Shown: positions 6,999-15,293 of the stretch, piece by piece
How positions within the stretch are numbered: position 1 is the stretch's first letter
How the letters are laid out: the number at the start of each line of letters is the position of its first letter
DNA from: Ruminococcus difficilis
GTDB taxonomy: Bacteria > Bacillota_A > Clostridia > Oscillospirales > Acutalibacteraceae
DNA length: 64,000 nt
Direction: 5' to 3'
Assembly: GCF_016680995.1 (NCBI RefSeq)
Contig: NZ_JAEQMG010000163.1
Location: 124,001 to 188,000, forward strand
Position numbers and translations under genes: made by a program
Notes under the pieces: generated by a model
Databases searched by the model: none
The model's input: only the letters and a program-made list of their open reading frames with translations
Told to the model about the DNA's origin: nothing

Positions 6999-7568
6999 TT
7001 ACAGCATATTTCTCAGGAACATTGTCATCCAACCGCAGTATTTGGTCAAAACCTCTTCCATAGAATCGACAGCATCCAGATCGGGATCCCTAAAATAGAC
7101 ATAGGCGATCTTATGGGTCTCATCATTGAAGCCGACAAAATACGCCAGCTTTGGAAAACGATCGGAGTATAACTCTCCCTGCTTGAGCAGATTCATCTGA
7201 TAGCCCTCAAACGTGAAGGAGGGAGAAAGACTGACGTCCTGCCAAGCGTCATATCCGATACTTCGTTTGCCCTTCAACTCTTCTGTCTCAAAGGTGTATT
7301 TTTCCTGTGCAGCCGCTTTTGCGCTCTCATAATCCTCTTCCCCATACTCGACGATCAGATTGTATGCTTCCCATTCAAAAATATATATCATTCCGTAATG
7401 GTACAAGGTGTTAACAGAAATATATTCTCCCAATTCGCTGAGTTTGGGCATATTCTCGTCCTTTGCCGCAAATTTTTCATATACAGCGATATCTGTATTA
7501 TTACGACTGCACCCTGAGAGTAACAACAGCAATACTACAGCCATGAACAGGCAAATCAGCTTTTTCAT
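6999..7568 (-). CDS. Lipoprotein of unknown function, paralogue of the 8431-8982 product
   Basis: The product has 189 residues with a lipoprotein signal peptide (hydrophobic stretch ending LLLLLSGC, lipobox cysteine about residue 20). The mature part shares with the 8431-8982 product a YExFAxxxxxMP opening, an EKYTFETEEL / ERYIFETEAL motif, YFVGFNDETHKIAYVYFRD / YFIGFNDKKYQIAYVYYSD, and a final KYCGW / DKCGW. No known domain is recognised. Its start codon overlaps the end of the MerR-like gene by 4 nt, so the two are translationally coupled. The same fold on both sides of a regulator suggests paired ligand-binding or regulatory subunits; this is inference. Confidence 0.8.
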   Translation of the reverse strand: MKKLICLFMAVVLLLLLSGCSRNNTDIAVYEKFAAKDENMPKLSELGEYISVNTLYHYGMIYIFEWEAYNLIVEYGEEDYESAKAAAQEKYTFETEELKGKRSIGYDAWQDVSLSPSFTFEGYQMNLLKQGELYSDRFPKLAYFVGFNDETHKIAYVYFRDPDLDAVDSMEEVLTKYCGWMTMFLRNML

Positions 7569-8434
7569 AACTCCGCTCTCGCCCTTCTTTTATACGCCGT
7601 CCACAGGGTTATCACTCTGACCGCCGCCGAAACGAGGATGAAGCCGATCCACAGCTCAGCGATATGGATGGTCTCGTAGTTCGGGATCGGTCGGACAGGA
7701 TAAAGGATGATCCGCATGATCAGCCAGACGAGGAACATTGCGCCTACCGCGGCGGCGACGACAAGATTGCTCAAAAACAGCTTGACCGCCGTATTCACCG
7801 CGTCATCATCCCGCAAGGTGAACCACGCCGAGAGTGCGGTAACACCTGCCGCGACTGCGATCACGGCGAGATCGACCCACATTCCCGCTGAAAACAGATA
7901 GCCGCCGTCGCTGTCGAATTTAATGTGATATCCAAACAAGACTAAAGCGATCAAGATGACCGTGCGAACAATGCCGTCAATGACAGCGCTGCTGTACGCG
8001 CCCTCGATAAACCGCGCGATCAGGTAACGGATCCGCATACGGCTGTCCTCAGAGGGCGCTTCGGGATGCTCATCATCCGCCAGCGAATCGGCGAGTTCTT
8101 CAAACGAGCCGATCTTTTCGCTGAGTGCGTTTAATGAGCCGAGCACTTTCTCTCCTTTTCTCAGCTCCGTTTCCTGCTTTTCGGTCACCTCGGCGACGAT
8201 GGCAGGAATGTGTTCGGGATTCTCCTGCACCTCTCTGATCTGTGCGATCGAAAAGCCCGACGCGCGCAGAACGGCAATCTGATCGAGCCGGGTGACGTCG
8301 TCATCGGAGAAGTCAAAGGAACGCCTGCCTGTATAGTTTTCGGTTTTATCGGGCGCGAGCAGTCCGCTGTCGATGTACAGGCGGATTGCGCGATCGGAAA
8401 GCCCCGTGCGCTCACATACGGCTTTAATTTTCAT
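7565..8434 (-). CDS. MerR-family regulator with four transmembrane segments
   Basis: Residues 1-70 form a MerR winged-helix (MKIKAVCERTGLSDRAIRLY, then FSDDDVTRLDQIAVLRASGF), followed by a charged probable coiled coil (80-125) that would dimerise. Instead of a ligand domain the C-terminus has four hydrophobic helices, at about 151-169, 185-205, 220-245 and 259-279. The protein is therefore probably anchored in the membrane and may couple an envelope signal directly to DNA distortion. It overlaps by 4 nt with a lipoprotein gene on each side. The operon promoter has the 19-bp spacer and inverted repeat typical of MerR targets, so autoregulation is likely. MerR proteins with membrane domains are known as annotations but poorly studied. 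Confidence 0.88.
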   Translation of the reverse strand: MKIKAVCERTGLSDRAIRLYIDSGLLAPDKTENYTGRRSFDFSDDDVTRLDQIAVLRASGFSIAQIREVQENPEHIPAIVAEVTEKQETELRKGEKVLGSLNALSEKIGSFEELADSLADDEHPEAPSEDSRMRIRYLIARFIEGAYSSAVIDGIVRTVILIALVLFGYHIKFDSDGGYLFSAGMWVDLAVIAVAAGVTALSAWFTLRDDDAVNTAVKLFLSNLVVAAAVGAMFLVWLIMRIILYPVRPIPNYETIHIAELWIGFILVSAAVRVITLWTAYKRRARAEL

Positions 8435-8982
8435 GTTTTCATCCTTTTAGATAGATCTTCCGCGCGGAATACCGCTATGCTCCAACCGCATTTATCGATC
8501 AAGATATCTTCATACGAGTACACCACGTCCAAAGAACGATCAGAATAGTAAACATATGCTATTTGATACTTCTTATCGTTAAAACCGATAAAGTACGATT
8601 CCGGAGAGTGGCAACCGTATTCCTCCGCGTCCAACAGAAAGAACTCATACTCGCCTAGTGTGAATTTCGATTCGAGCTGATGTTGTTCAACAGAATCATA
8701 TAAAGCTTCTGTTTCAAAGATATATCGCTCCTGCACCTTTCCTTTTTCTGTTTGATACTGCGCATTATCATAGCAAGCGATCAGCGTATAGTTATCCAGT
8801 CCCATATCAGGATAGCAAAGTGTATGAAAACAGGTATAATCGCCTAAATCCGCTTCAACAGGCATAACCTTGTTTTCCCTCGCAAAGCTAAGGTATTTAT
8901 CTTTATCCGTCGAATATTTCCTACAAGCTGTCAAGCAGAGAATGACAGCCATCGTCGCCGCCAAACAGACGATCTTTTTCAT
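8431..8982 (-). CDS. Lipoprotein of unknown function, first gene of the MerR operon
   Basis: The product has 183 residues and a lipoprotein signal (MKKIVCLAATMAVILCLTAC, cysteine 20 as lipobox). It is paralogous to the 6999-7568 product (shared YFIGFNDKK..IAYVYYSD and KCGW motifs). No known domain is recognised. GGAGGTG precedes the ATG at 8982. The promoter -10 lies about 33 bp upstream, so the mRNA leader is short. The base composition is AT-rich (22 of 60 G+C in 8701-8760) compared with the adjacent MerR gene (37 of 60 in 8041-8100). Confidence 0.8.
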   Translation of the reverse strand: MKKIVCLAATMAVILCLTACRKYSTDKDKYLSFARENKVMPVEADLGDYTCFHTLCYPDMGLDNYTLIACYDNAQYQTEKGKVQERYIFETEALYDSVEQHQLESKFTLGEYEFFLLDAEEYGCHSPESYFIGFNDKKYQIAYVYYSDRSLDVVYSYEDILIDKCGWSIAVFRAEDLSKRMKT

Positions 8983-9014
8983 GCCGCACCTCCGTATGGT
9001 TCTGAATTAACTGT

Positions 9015-9045
9015 ATTCTATACTTTTACCCTGCGTAAAAGTCAA
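9015..9045 (-). promoter_or_regulatory. MerR-type promoter with operator in the spacer
   Basis: On the minus strand TTGACT and TAGAAT are separated by 19 nt. The spacer region carries a perfect 8-bp inverted repeat, ACTTTTAC-N5-GTAAAAGT (9022-9042). A 19-bp spacer with a palindrome between -35 and -10 is the hallmark of MerR-activated promoters. A competing reading with a TATAGA -10 has a 17-nt spacer. Confidence 0.85.
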
Positions 9046-9053
9046 GTGTTTTT

Positions 9054-9085
9054 CCAAAAAAACTGCCCCGATTACTCGGGGCAGT
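9054..9085 (-). terminator. Terminator of the malQ-glgP operon
   Basis: ACTGCCCCGA-TTAC-TCGGGGCAGT hairpin. Read on the minus strand it is followed by seven Ts. Confidence 0.93.
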
Positions 9086-9113
9086 CCGTTTTTTCAGGTT
9101 CGTGATTTTAAGA

Positions 9114-11468
9114 TCACTTAACTTTCCAGATCTCCTCAGCATACTGGAGGATGGTGCGGTCGGAGCTGAAGATGCCGCAGTGCGCTACGTTCTTGAGGCA
9201 CTTGGTACCGAAGGCGACACGATCCTTATAATCGGTGTTCGCCTGCAGCTTCTTCGCGACATAATCTTCCAGATCATAAAGCAGGAAGTAATGGTCGGCA
9301 TGGTGCCAGTTGGTGCCGTTGATGAGCGCGTTGTGCAGCTCAGCGAAGGAACCCTCGCCCTGAGCGCCGCCGTCGGAGAAGGTACCGTCGATCAGGGTGT
9401 CTACGACACGCTTGATCATCGGGTTACCGTTATACAGCGCTCTCGCGTCGTAGCCTTCCTTCTTGAGGCGCTCGATATCCTCGACTCTGCCGCCGAAGAT
9501 ATACTCGTTCTCTTCACCCGCCTGCTGCGCGATCTCAACATTCGCGCCGTCATAGGTGCCGAGGGTCACAGCGCCGTTGAACATGAACTTCATGTTACCG
9601 GTACCGGAAGCCTCTGTACCCGCGGTGGAGGTCTGCTCGGAGATATCCGCCGCTACGACCAGCTTCTCTGCGTAAGAAACATTGTAGTTGCTGACGAATA
9701 CGACCTGGAGCTTGTCCTTGGTGTCGGGATCGTTGTTGACGAGGTTCGCGATCTCGTTGATATACTTGATGATGGCTTTCGCTCTCTTATAACCGGGAGC
9801 AGCCTTAGCGCCGAAGATGAAGCAGGTCGGCTGGAAGTCGGGCAGCTGACCGCTCTTGATGCGGAAGTAGATCCACATGATCGAGAACGCGTTGAGCAGC
9901 TGTCTCTTATACTCGTGCAGACGCTTGACCTGGATGTCAAAGATGAACTTCGGGTTGATCTCAACGCCGTCCATCTTCTTGACATAGGCGGCGAGCTGTT
10001 TCTTCTTCGCCAATTTGATCTTATTGAATTCCTTGACGGAATCGGGGTTGATGTGCGCGCCGAGCTTCTCCATCTTGCTCATATCCTTGAGCCAGCCGGA
10101 ACCGATGCGGTCGGTGATAAAGGAAGCGAGCTCGGGGTTGCACAGACCAAGCCAGCGGCGCTGGGTGATACCGTTGGTCTTGTTCTGGAAGCGCTCCGGA
10201 TATACCCAGTACCACTCCTTGAGAACGTCGTTCTTGAGGATCTCGGTGTGGATCCACGCAACGCCGTTGACATAGGAAGATACATACATCGCGAGTCTTG
10301 CCATATGGACCTTACCGTCGCGGATGATGCCCATCGCGTTGATGTTGTGCTCTTCAACGCCCTTGTACTTGAGGTCGTTCCACTGACGCTCGTTGATGCG
10401 CTCGATGATGGCGTAAACCTCGGGGATGATCATCTTCATCAGACCGGTATCCCACTTCTCCAGCGCCTCAGCCATAACGGTGTGGTTGGTGTAGTTGAAG
10501 GTCTTCTGCGCGATATCGAACGCCTGATCAAAGTCGACGCCCTCTTTCTGGAGCAGACGGATCAGCTCGGGGATGGATACAACGGGATGGGTATCGTTGA
10601 GCTGGATGGTGGTCATCTCCGCGAAATGAGAGAAGTCGGTGTCATATTTCTTCTTATATCTGCGGATGATATCCTGCAGAGAAGCGGAGGAGAAGAAGTA
10701 CTGCTGCTTTAAGCGCAGGATCTTGCCCTCGTAGCTGTTGTCGTTGGGGTACAGAACCTTGGAGATGTTCTCACAGTTGTTCTTGTTCTTAACAGCGTCG
10801 TCATAACGGCCGTCGTTGAACGCGAGGAAGTCAAAGCCCTCGACAGGCTCAGCCTGCCACAGACGCAGGGTGTTGATGTTCTTGGTGCCGTAGCCGATGA
10901 TCGCCATATCATAAGGAACGGCGACAACGGTGCTGTCGGCGAACTGAACGATCTGAGACTGATCGTCACGGCGGATGCACCACGGATCGGGATTCTTGAG
11001 CCAATCATCGGCGACCTCTACCTGATAGCCGTCCTTGATCAGCTGCTTGAACAGACCGTAGCGATAGAAGATTCCATAGCCGTCAAGCGGAACCTCCTGT
11101 GTCGCAGCGGAATCGAGGAAGCAGGCAGCCAGTCTGCCCAGACCGCCGTTACCCAGAGCGGCGTCTTCGATCTCTTCAAACTGGTTGATGTCGATGCCCT
11201 TGCTCTTCAACAGGCTCTTGACCTCGTCAAGGATACCGGCACAGTACAGGTTGTTGTAGATCATTCTACCCATCAGGAATTCTGCGGAGAAGTAGTAGGC
11301 TCTGCGACCCTCGGCATGCTTCTTTCTGCTGCGTGACCAGTTCTGAGCGATCTCGCCCATGACCGCCTTACCGACGACCAGGTGGAGCTGCGGGGTGGTC
11401 AGATGCTTGGGCGCAGTACAAAACGCACTTCTCGACAGTTCGGTAATCTGTTCCATAGTAATGCTCAT
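9114..11468 (-). CDS. glgP: Glycogen/maltodextrin phosphorylase
   Basis: The enzyme releases glucose 1-phosphate from alpha-1,4-glucans using phosphate and PLP. The product is 784 residues from MSITMEQ. Family landmarks include RAYYFSAEFLMGR near the N-terminus, LGNGGLGRLAACFLDS, and EASGTGNMKFMFNGAVTLGT, in which the lysine binds PLP. The start at 11468 follows GGAGGAAAAG. It lies 1 nt after the end of malQ on the same strand, so the two are co-translated. Together they form a maltodextrin/glycogen breakdown pair, as in many gut Clostridia. A strong terminator follows. Confidence 0.97.
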   Translation of the reverse strand: MSITMEQITELSRSAFCTAPKHLTTPQLHLVVGKAVMGEIAQNWSRSRKKHAEGRRAYYFSAEFLMGRMIYNNLYCAGILDEVKSLLKSKGIDINQFEEIEDAALGNGGLGRLAACFLDSAATQEVPLDGYGIFYRYGLFKQLIKDGYQVEVADDWLKNPDPWCIRRDDQSQIVQFADSTVVAVPYDMAIIGYGTKNINTLRLWQAEPVEGFDFLAFNDGRYDDAVKNKNNCENISKVLYPNDNSYEGKILRLKQQYFFSSASLQDIIRRYKKKYDTDFSHFAEMTTIQLNDTHPVVSIPELIRLLQKEGVDFDQAFDIAQKTFNYTNHTVMAEALEKWDTGLMKMIIPEVYAIIERINERQWNDLKYKGVEEHNINAMGIIRDGKVHMARLAMYVSSYVNGVAWIHTEILKNDVLKEWYWVYPERFQNKTNGITQRRWLGLCNPELASFITDRIGSGWLKDMSKMEKLGAHINPDSVKEFNKIKLAKKKQLAAYVKKMDGVEINPKFIFDIQVKRLHEYKRQLLNAFSIMWIYFRIKSGQLPDFQPTCFIFGAKAAPGYKRAKAIIKYINEIANLVNNDPDTKDKLQVVFVSNYNVSYAEKLVVAADISEQTSTAGTEASGTGNMKFMFNGAVTLGTYDGANVEIAQQAGEENEYIFGGRVEDIERLKKEGYDARALYNGNPMIKRVVDTLIDGTFSDGGAQGEGSFAELHNALINGTNWHHADHYFLLYDLEDYVAKKLQANTDYKDRVAFGTKCLKNVAHCGIFSSDRTILQYAEEIWKVK

Positions 11469-11469
11469 T

Positions 11470-12960
11470 TTACTTTTCCTCCAAACGTGAATTAGTTTTA
11501 GATAAGTTATATAATCTATCGGCAATCTCCTTGGTGGCGGCGCCTTCCTTCATGCGCCATACCCAGTTACTGCCCAGCGTGGACGGTACGTTGATACGCG
11601 CCTCGCTGCCCAGTCCGAGGATATCCTGCATCTGGATGATCGCATAGTTCGCGACGCTCTTATACGCCGCTTCGATGAACTTCCAGTTGACCTCGTCACC
11701 CGGATGGATACCGAGATATTTGTTACAATGTTCTTTCTCCCAGCCGTCTATCTGGCTGTACCAGCCTAAGACGGTATCGTTGTCATGGGTACCGGTATAG
11801 ACGACACAGTTCTCTGTGTAGTTATGCGGCAAGAAGTCGTTTTCGTCATCATCCGCAAAGGCGAATTCCAGCACCTTCATGCCCGGATAACCGCTCTCCT
11901 TGAGCAGCTCCTTTACGCTGTCGAAGAGCTCGCCCAGATCCTCGGCGACGATCTGGATATCGCCCAGCTTCTCACGCATGACGTTGAAGAAGTCGATGCC
12001 GGGGCCGTCGATCCACTCGCCGTTGATGGCGTTCTCGGAGCCGAAGGGAATGGCATAGTAGGTGTCGAACGCGCGGAAGTGGTCGATACGGGTGATGTCA
12101 AAGAGCTTGTCGGCGGCGGCGATACGACCCATCCACCAATCATAGCCGGTCTCCTCCAGATAATCCCAGTCATACAGCGGGTTGCCCCACAGCTGACCGG
12201 TCGCGGAGAAGTAATCGGGCGGGCAGCCGGCGACGCATACGGGATCCAGATTCTCATCCAGCCAGAACACCTCGGGGTTCGCCCAGGTATCGGCGGAGTC
12301 CATCGCGACATAGATCGGCATATCGCCTAAGATCTTGATGCCCAGACCGTTAACATACGCGCGGAAATCCTCCCACTGCTTATAGAACTCGAACTGTACC
12401 CACTTCCAGAAGTCGATCTCCTTGCGGAACTTGCGGGTATAGCGGGCGATGGCTTCTTCATTGCGAACGCGGATCTCTTCATCGTCCCAATCGGGCCACG
12501 CCTTGTTACCGAAATACTTCTTGACCGCCATATACAGCGCATAGTCCTTGATCCACTTGGAATTCTTTCTCTTAAAGGAGTTAAATGCCTTGCGATCGCC
12601 CTCCAGGAACTTTTCATAAGCGATCTTCAGCACCTCAAAGCGGCTGTAATAGATCGCGCCGTAGTCGATCTCTTCCGCATTGTTGCCCCAGTAGAATTGT
12701 TCGATCTGCGCCTTGGTCAAAAGACCCTCTTTGACAAGCGTGTCAAGATCGATCATGTAAGGATTGCCCGCATAAGTAGAAAAACTCTGGTAGGGGCTGT
12801 CTCCGTAGCTGGTGGGTCCGACGGGCAGGATCTGCCAGACAGACTGTCCCGCGGCCTTCAAAAAGTCCGCGAATTGTCTCGCCTCTTTGCCGATGGTGCC
12901 GATTCCGTACGGCGACGGTAAAGAGGTGATGGGCATGAGCACACCGGAAACTCTTGCCAT
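11470..12960 (-). CDS. malQ: 4-alpha-glucanotransferase (amylomaltase)
   Basis: This GH77 enzyme transfers glucan chains between maltodextrins, with glucose as acceptor. The product is 496 residues from MARVSGVLMPITSLPSPYG. Signature segments include GIGTIGKEARQFADFLKAAGQ, WQILPVGPTSYGDSPYQSFS, ILGDMPIYVAMDSADTW, RIDHFRAF with the nucleophilic aspartate, and TGTHDNDTVLGWY. AGGAGT lies before the ATG at 12960. It is the first gene of a two-gene operon with glgP. A probable promoter lies about 120 nt upstream. Confidence 0.97.
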   Translation of the reverse strand: MARVSGVLMPITSLPSPYGIGTIGKEARQFADFLKAAGQSVWQILPVGPTSYGDSPYQSFSTYAGNPYMIDLDTLVKEGLLTKAQIEQFYWGNNAEEIDYGAIYYSRFEVLKIAYEKFLEGDRKAFNSFKRKNSKWIKDYALYMAVKKYFGNKAWPDWDDEEIRVRNEEAIARYTRKFRKEIDFWKWVQFEFYKQWEDFRAYVNGLGIKILGDMPIYVAMDSADTWANPEVFWLDENLDPVCVAGCPPDYFSATGQLWGNPLYDWDYLEETGYDWWMGRIAAADKLFDITRIDHFRAFDTYYAIPFGSENAINGEWIDGPGIDFFNVMREKLGDIQIVAEDLGELFDSVKELLKESGYPGMKVLEFAFADDDENDFLPHNYTENCVVYTGTHDNDTVLGWYSQIDGWEKEHCNKYLGIHPGDEVNWKFIEAAYKSVANYAIIQMQDILGLGSEARINVPSTLGSNWVWRMKEGAATKEIADRLYNLSKTNSRLEEK

Positions 12961-13078
12961 AATTTCAACTCCTGTCATATTAAATTTAATCGGTTTATCG
13001 CTATGGCTACAAAGATTCGATGCTGAAATTGTATATCTTGCACAGATAAAAGCATAGCTACCGACCCTATTCTTCAAT

Positions 13079-13107
13079 ATTTTAACATATGAATGAATAA
13101 ATTACAA
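13079..13107 (-). promoter_or_regulatory. Probable promoter of malQ-glgP
   Basis: On the minus strand TTGTAA and TAAAAT are separated by 17 nt, in an AT-rich stretch. The leader would be about 110 nt. Confidence 0.55.
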
Positions 13108-13521
13108 CCTTTTTTATAAAAATCGTTACAAATATGAAAAGATTTATCCGCGCCACGAAACAAGACGATTTCAAAGGGCGTTGATCCGGCGTTCTCAACA
13201 ATCATGATAAGGGCATTGTATGCAGAAAAACTCCCCTGCACACACGACAGGGGAGTTTGTAAAGGAAAGGAAGATGAATGGTGATTCAGTTGACAGATTA
13301 TGTCGAAAAGGCAGGATAATCTCCGGTGTTTTTTCATTTATAAGGAGGGGCTGCGATTCGTATGCAGCCTGAAAAACCATTTCCTTGCCGTTTTGAACCG
13401 CAGCCCTTACCGACAGGATCAAAACCATCGATTAATGAACGATTTTTTAGTTGGAAGAACCCTGCTTGCACAGGGTTCTTCGGTGGAGAAAAATGCACGA
13501 ACCGCTACCCTTTCCGACCGC
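13108..13521. other. Intergenic region with several inverted repeats
   Basis: No convincing gene is seen. Besides the terminator at 13226-13257 there are a long-range inverted repeat, GGGCTGCG (near 13347) with CGCAGCCC (near 13400), and a strong hairpin GAAGAACCCTG-CTTG-CAGGGTTCTTC (13453-13480) without a T tract. The latter is just downstream of the leucine-rich-repeat dockerin gene and may stabilise its 3' end. Confidence 0.5.
13226..13257 (-). terminator. Terminator, minus strand
   Basis: AACTCCCCTG / CAGGGGAGTT stem with a 9-nt loop. On the minus strand it is followed by TTTTC. It probably ends transcription of the dockerin gene. Confidence 0.75.
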
Positions 13522-15177
13522 TCAGCATAGCTGACCGATCGGGTAAGGGATCGCGATATTCGCCAAATAACGTTGTGTCAATGTGGAATCGACTACATCA
13601 AGCGTACCGCTTCCGTCTACGTCTGCGCACATCAGGGCAGCTTCATCCACGCTGATCTTCATATTCGCGTCAAATCGCTGAACCAGCGTCGCGTCAACCG
13701 GGGTGATCTCACCGTCGCCGTCCGCGTCACCGAGCTTTGCCCCGGATAACGGCACAAATGTGAAACCCCATTTTGTCGCGTATTCCTCGGCCGCACTGCC
13801 TTTCATGCCCTTGATCGTGAAGTCCTTGTTCTTCTCCCGATCAGCGAAAGGGTCTCCGAAAGCATAGTCACTAATTGTTGTCACTTCGGGAAGGAGCGTA
13901 ATTTGTGAAAGACCGGTGTTCATAAAAGCACCGTCCGGAACTTCGTTCACCGAGGAAGGAATGTTGACTTGCTTCAGGTTCACACAATCAAGGAACGCCC
14001 AATATCCGATCCGTTCTGCGGAATCAGGAATGTTGATCTTTTCAAGCGAGGTGCAATTTTGAAACGCGGAGCTATCGATATTCGTTACACCCTTGCACAC
14101 AGTTGCTTCTTTCAGCTTCTTTTGACCCGCAAACGCGTTAACCCACTTTGTGACAGAGGCGGGGATCGTCACACTGCTCAGATCGGGGCAATTACTGAAC
14201 GCGTATTCTTCGATCACGGTCACATCGCTCGGAATGGTAAAGTCGCCGCTCTTGCCCAAGGCAAGAACCAGACGACTGCCGTCATAGAGCAGACCGTTCT
14301 CACAATGCAGCTCGTCACAATTAGGCGTATCGATCCGCTCAAGGCTCGGGCAATTTTTAATTTTACTTCCGTTTATAGAAGGATGCTCATCCAAGAATGT
14401 AATCGTTTTCAGTTTTGGGCAGTTCCGAATATAATAAAAGAGTACACCGTATCCATCGGGTTCAGCGGGTATCGTCAACGAGGTCAGCTCCGGACAATCT
14501 TCAATCATCGTCGATGCCCTATCATAGACGAGAGGTTTGCCGTTGATATGATCGGGGATCTCGACGTCGCCGGTGATTCCCTCTGCTCTTGTAAAATATA
14601 AATAGCCGTCATAATCCGAATAATAGAGTCTGCCGCCGTTGAGCTCGATGTAGCTTTCGTTCGAATCCGCCTCGTCCGGGGTAGCGCTGCCGTGCTCTAT
14701 CTCATAAGCTCCGTTACGACCGATGACCGTCTGCAATGCGGGGCATGCTTCCTTGAAATGATCGATATGATCCATGAAGCGGTCAACACCGAAATTGCTG
14801 TACATCTGTGAAAAGTCGATCGAGGTGATCGGGAAATCTGTGTCGACAGTATCGAACGCGCTGTCAGCGAAATAGAATTTATCGCCGCCGTCAAAACAGA
14901 CGTCATCCTTATAACCGATAAGGTATAACGGCAGCACCAGCTCACCGCTGACATTGTGAACCTCTGTGATCACGGACACGATCTCAGGCTTTTCCGACAG
15001 ATCATCCTCCCAGATATACTCATTGCCGTTTTTGTCGGTATAGACATATTGATCGGCGTCTCCCGACGCGGCAGGATCGACCCTTGCGGCTACAGCGCCG
15101 GATGGTACGGCAGCAACGGTACTCAGCGTCAGTATCAGCGCCAAGACCACGGATAAGATTTTCTTTTTGTTGTTCAT
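13522..15177 (-). CDS. Secreted BspA-type leucine-rich-repeat protein with C-terminal type I dockerin
   Basis: The product has 551 residues. A signal peptide (about 1-30, ending GAVAA) is followed by a region of unknown fold. From about 225 to 470 there are LRR_5/BspA-type repeats, for example FTIPSDVTVIEEYAFSNCPD and INIPDSAERIGYWAFLDC. The last 70 residues are a dockerin with two calcium-loop repeats, GDADGDGEITPVDATLVQR and ADVDGSGTLDVVDSTLTQR, and a final PYPIG. Dockerins bind cohesins on scaffoldins, so this protein should be attached to a cellulosome-like complex. BspA repeats typically mediate binding to proteins or other cells. It lies 116 nt downstream of the sigma-CAP gene on the same strand and may be co-transcribed. 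GGAGG precedes the ATG. Confidence 0.92.
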   Translation of the reverse strand: MNNKKKILSVVLALILTLSTVAAVPSGAVAARVDPAASGDADQYVYTDKNGNEYIWEDDLSEKPEIVSVITEVHNVSGELVLPLYLIGYKDDVCFDGGDKFYFADSAFDTVDTDFPITSIDFSQMYSNFGVDRFMDHIDHFKEACPALQTVIGRNGAYEIEHGSATPDEADSNESYIELNGGRLYYSDYDGYLYFTRAEGITGDVEIPDHINGKPLVYDRASTMIEDCPELTSLTIPAEPDGYGVLFYYIRNCPKLKTITFLDEHPSINGSKIKNCPSLERIDTPNCDELHCENGLLYDGSRLVLALGKSGDFTIPSDVTVIEEYAFSNCPDLSSVTIPASVTKWVNAFAGQKKLKEATVCKGVTNIDSSAFQNCTSLEKINIPDSAERIGYWAFLDCVNLKQVNIPSSVNEVPDGAFMNTGLSQITLLPEVTTISDYAFGDPFADREKNKDFTIKGMKGSAAEEYATKWGFTFVPLSGAKLGDADGDGEITPVDATLVQRFDANMKISVDEAALMCADVDGSGTLDVVDSTLTQRYLANIAIPYPIGQLC

Positions 15178-15293
15178 GATTTCCTCCTTTAGTTGTTTGT
15201 GCTTAAATTGGCGAAAGAAGAACTTTTTCCGTTCTCACCAATAAAGATGCACGAAACAACAAAAAGGATCTACATTTTTTGATTTTTTTAAAT

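Noticed and set aside
9102..10712. A 536-codon open frame opposite glgP
   Set aside because: glgP is unambiguous on the other strand; the antisense frame is a by-product of GC-rich third positions.
13300..13655. Overlapping small frames in the malQ-LRR gap
   Set aside because: No SD, no conserved features, and they overlap hairpins and the dockerin gene end.
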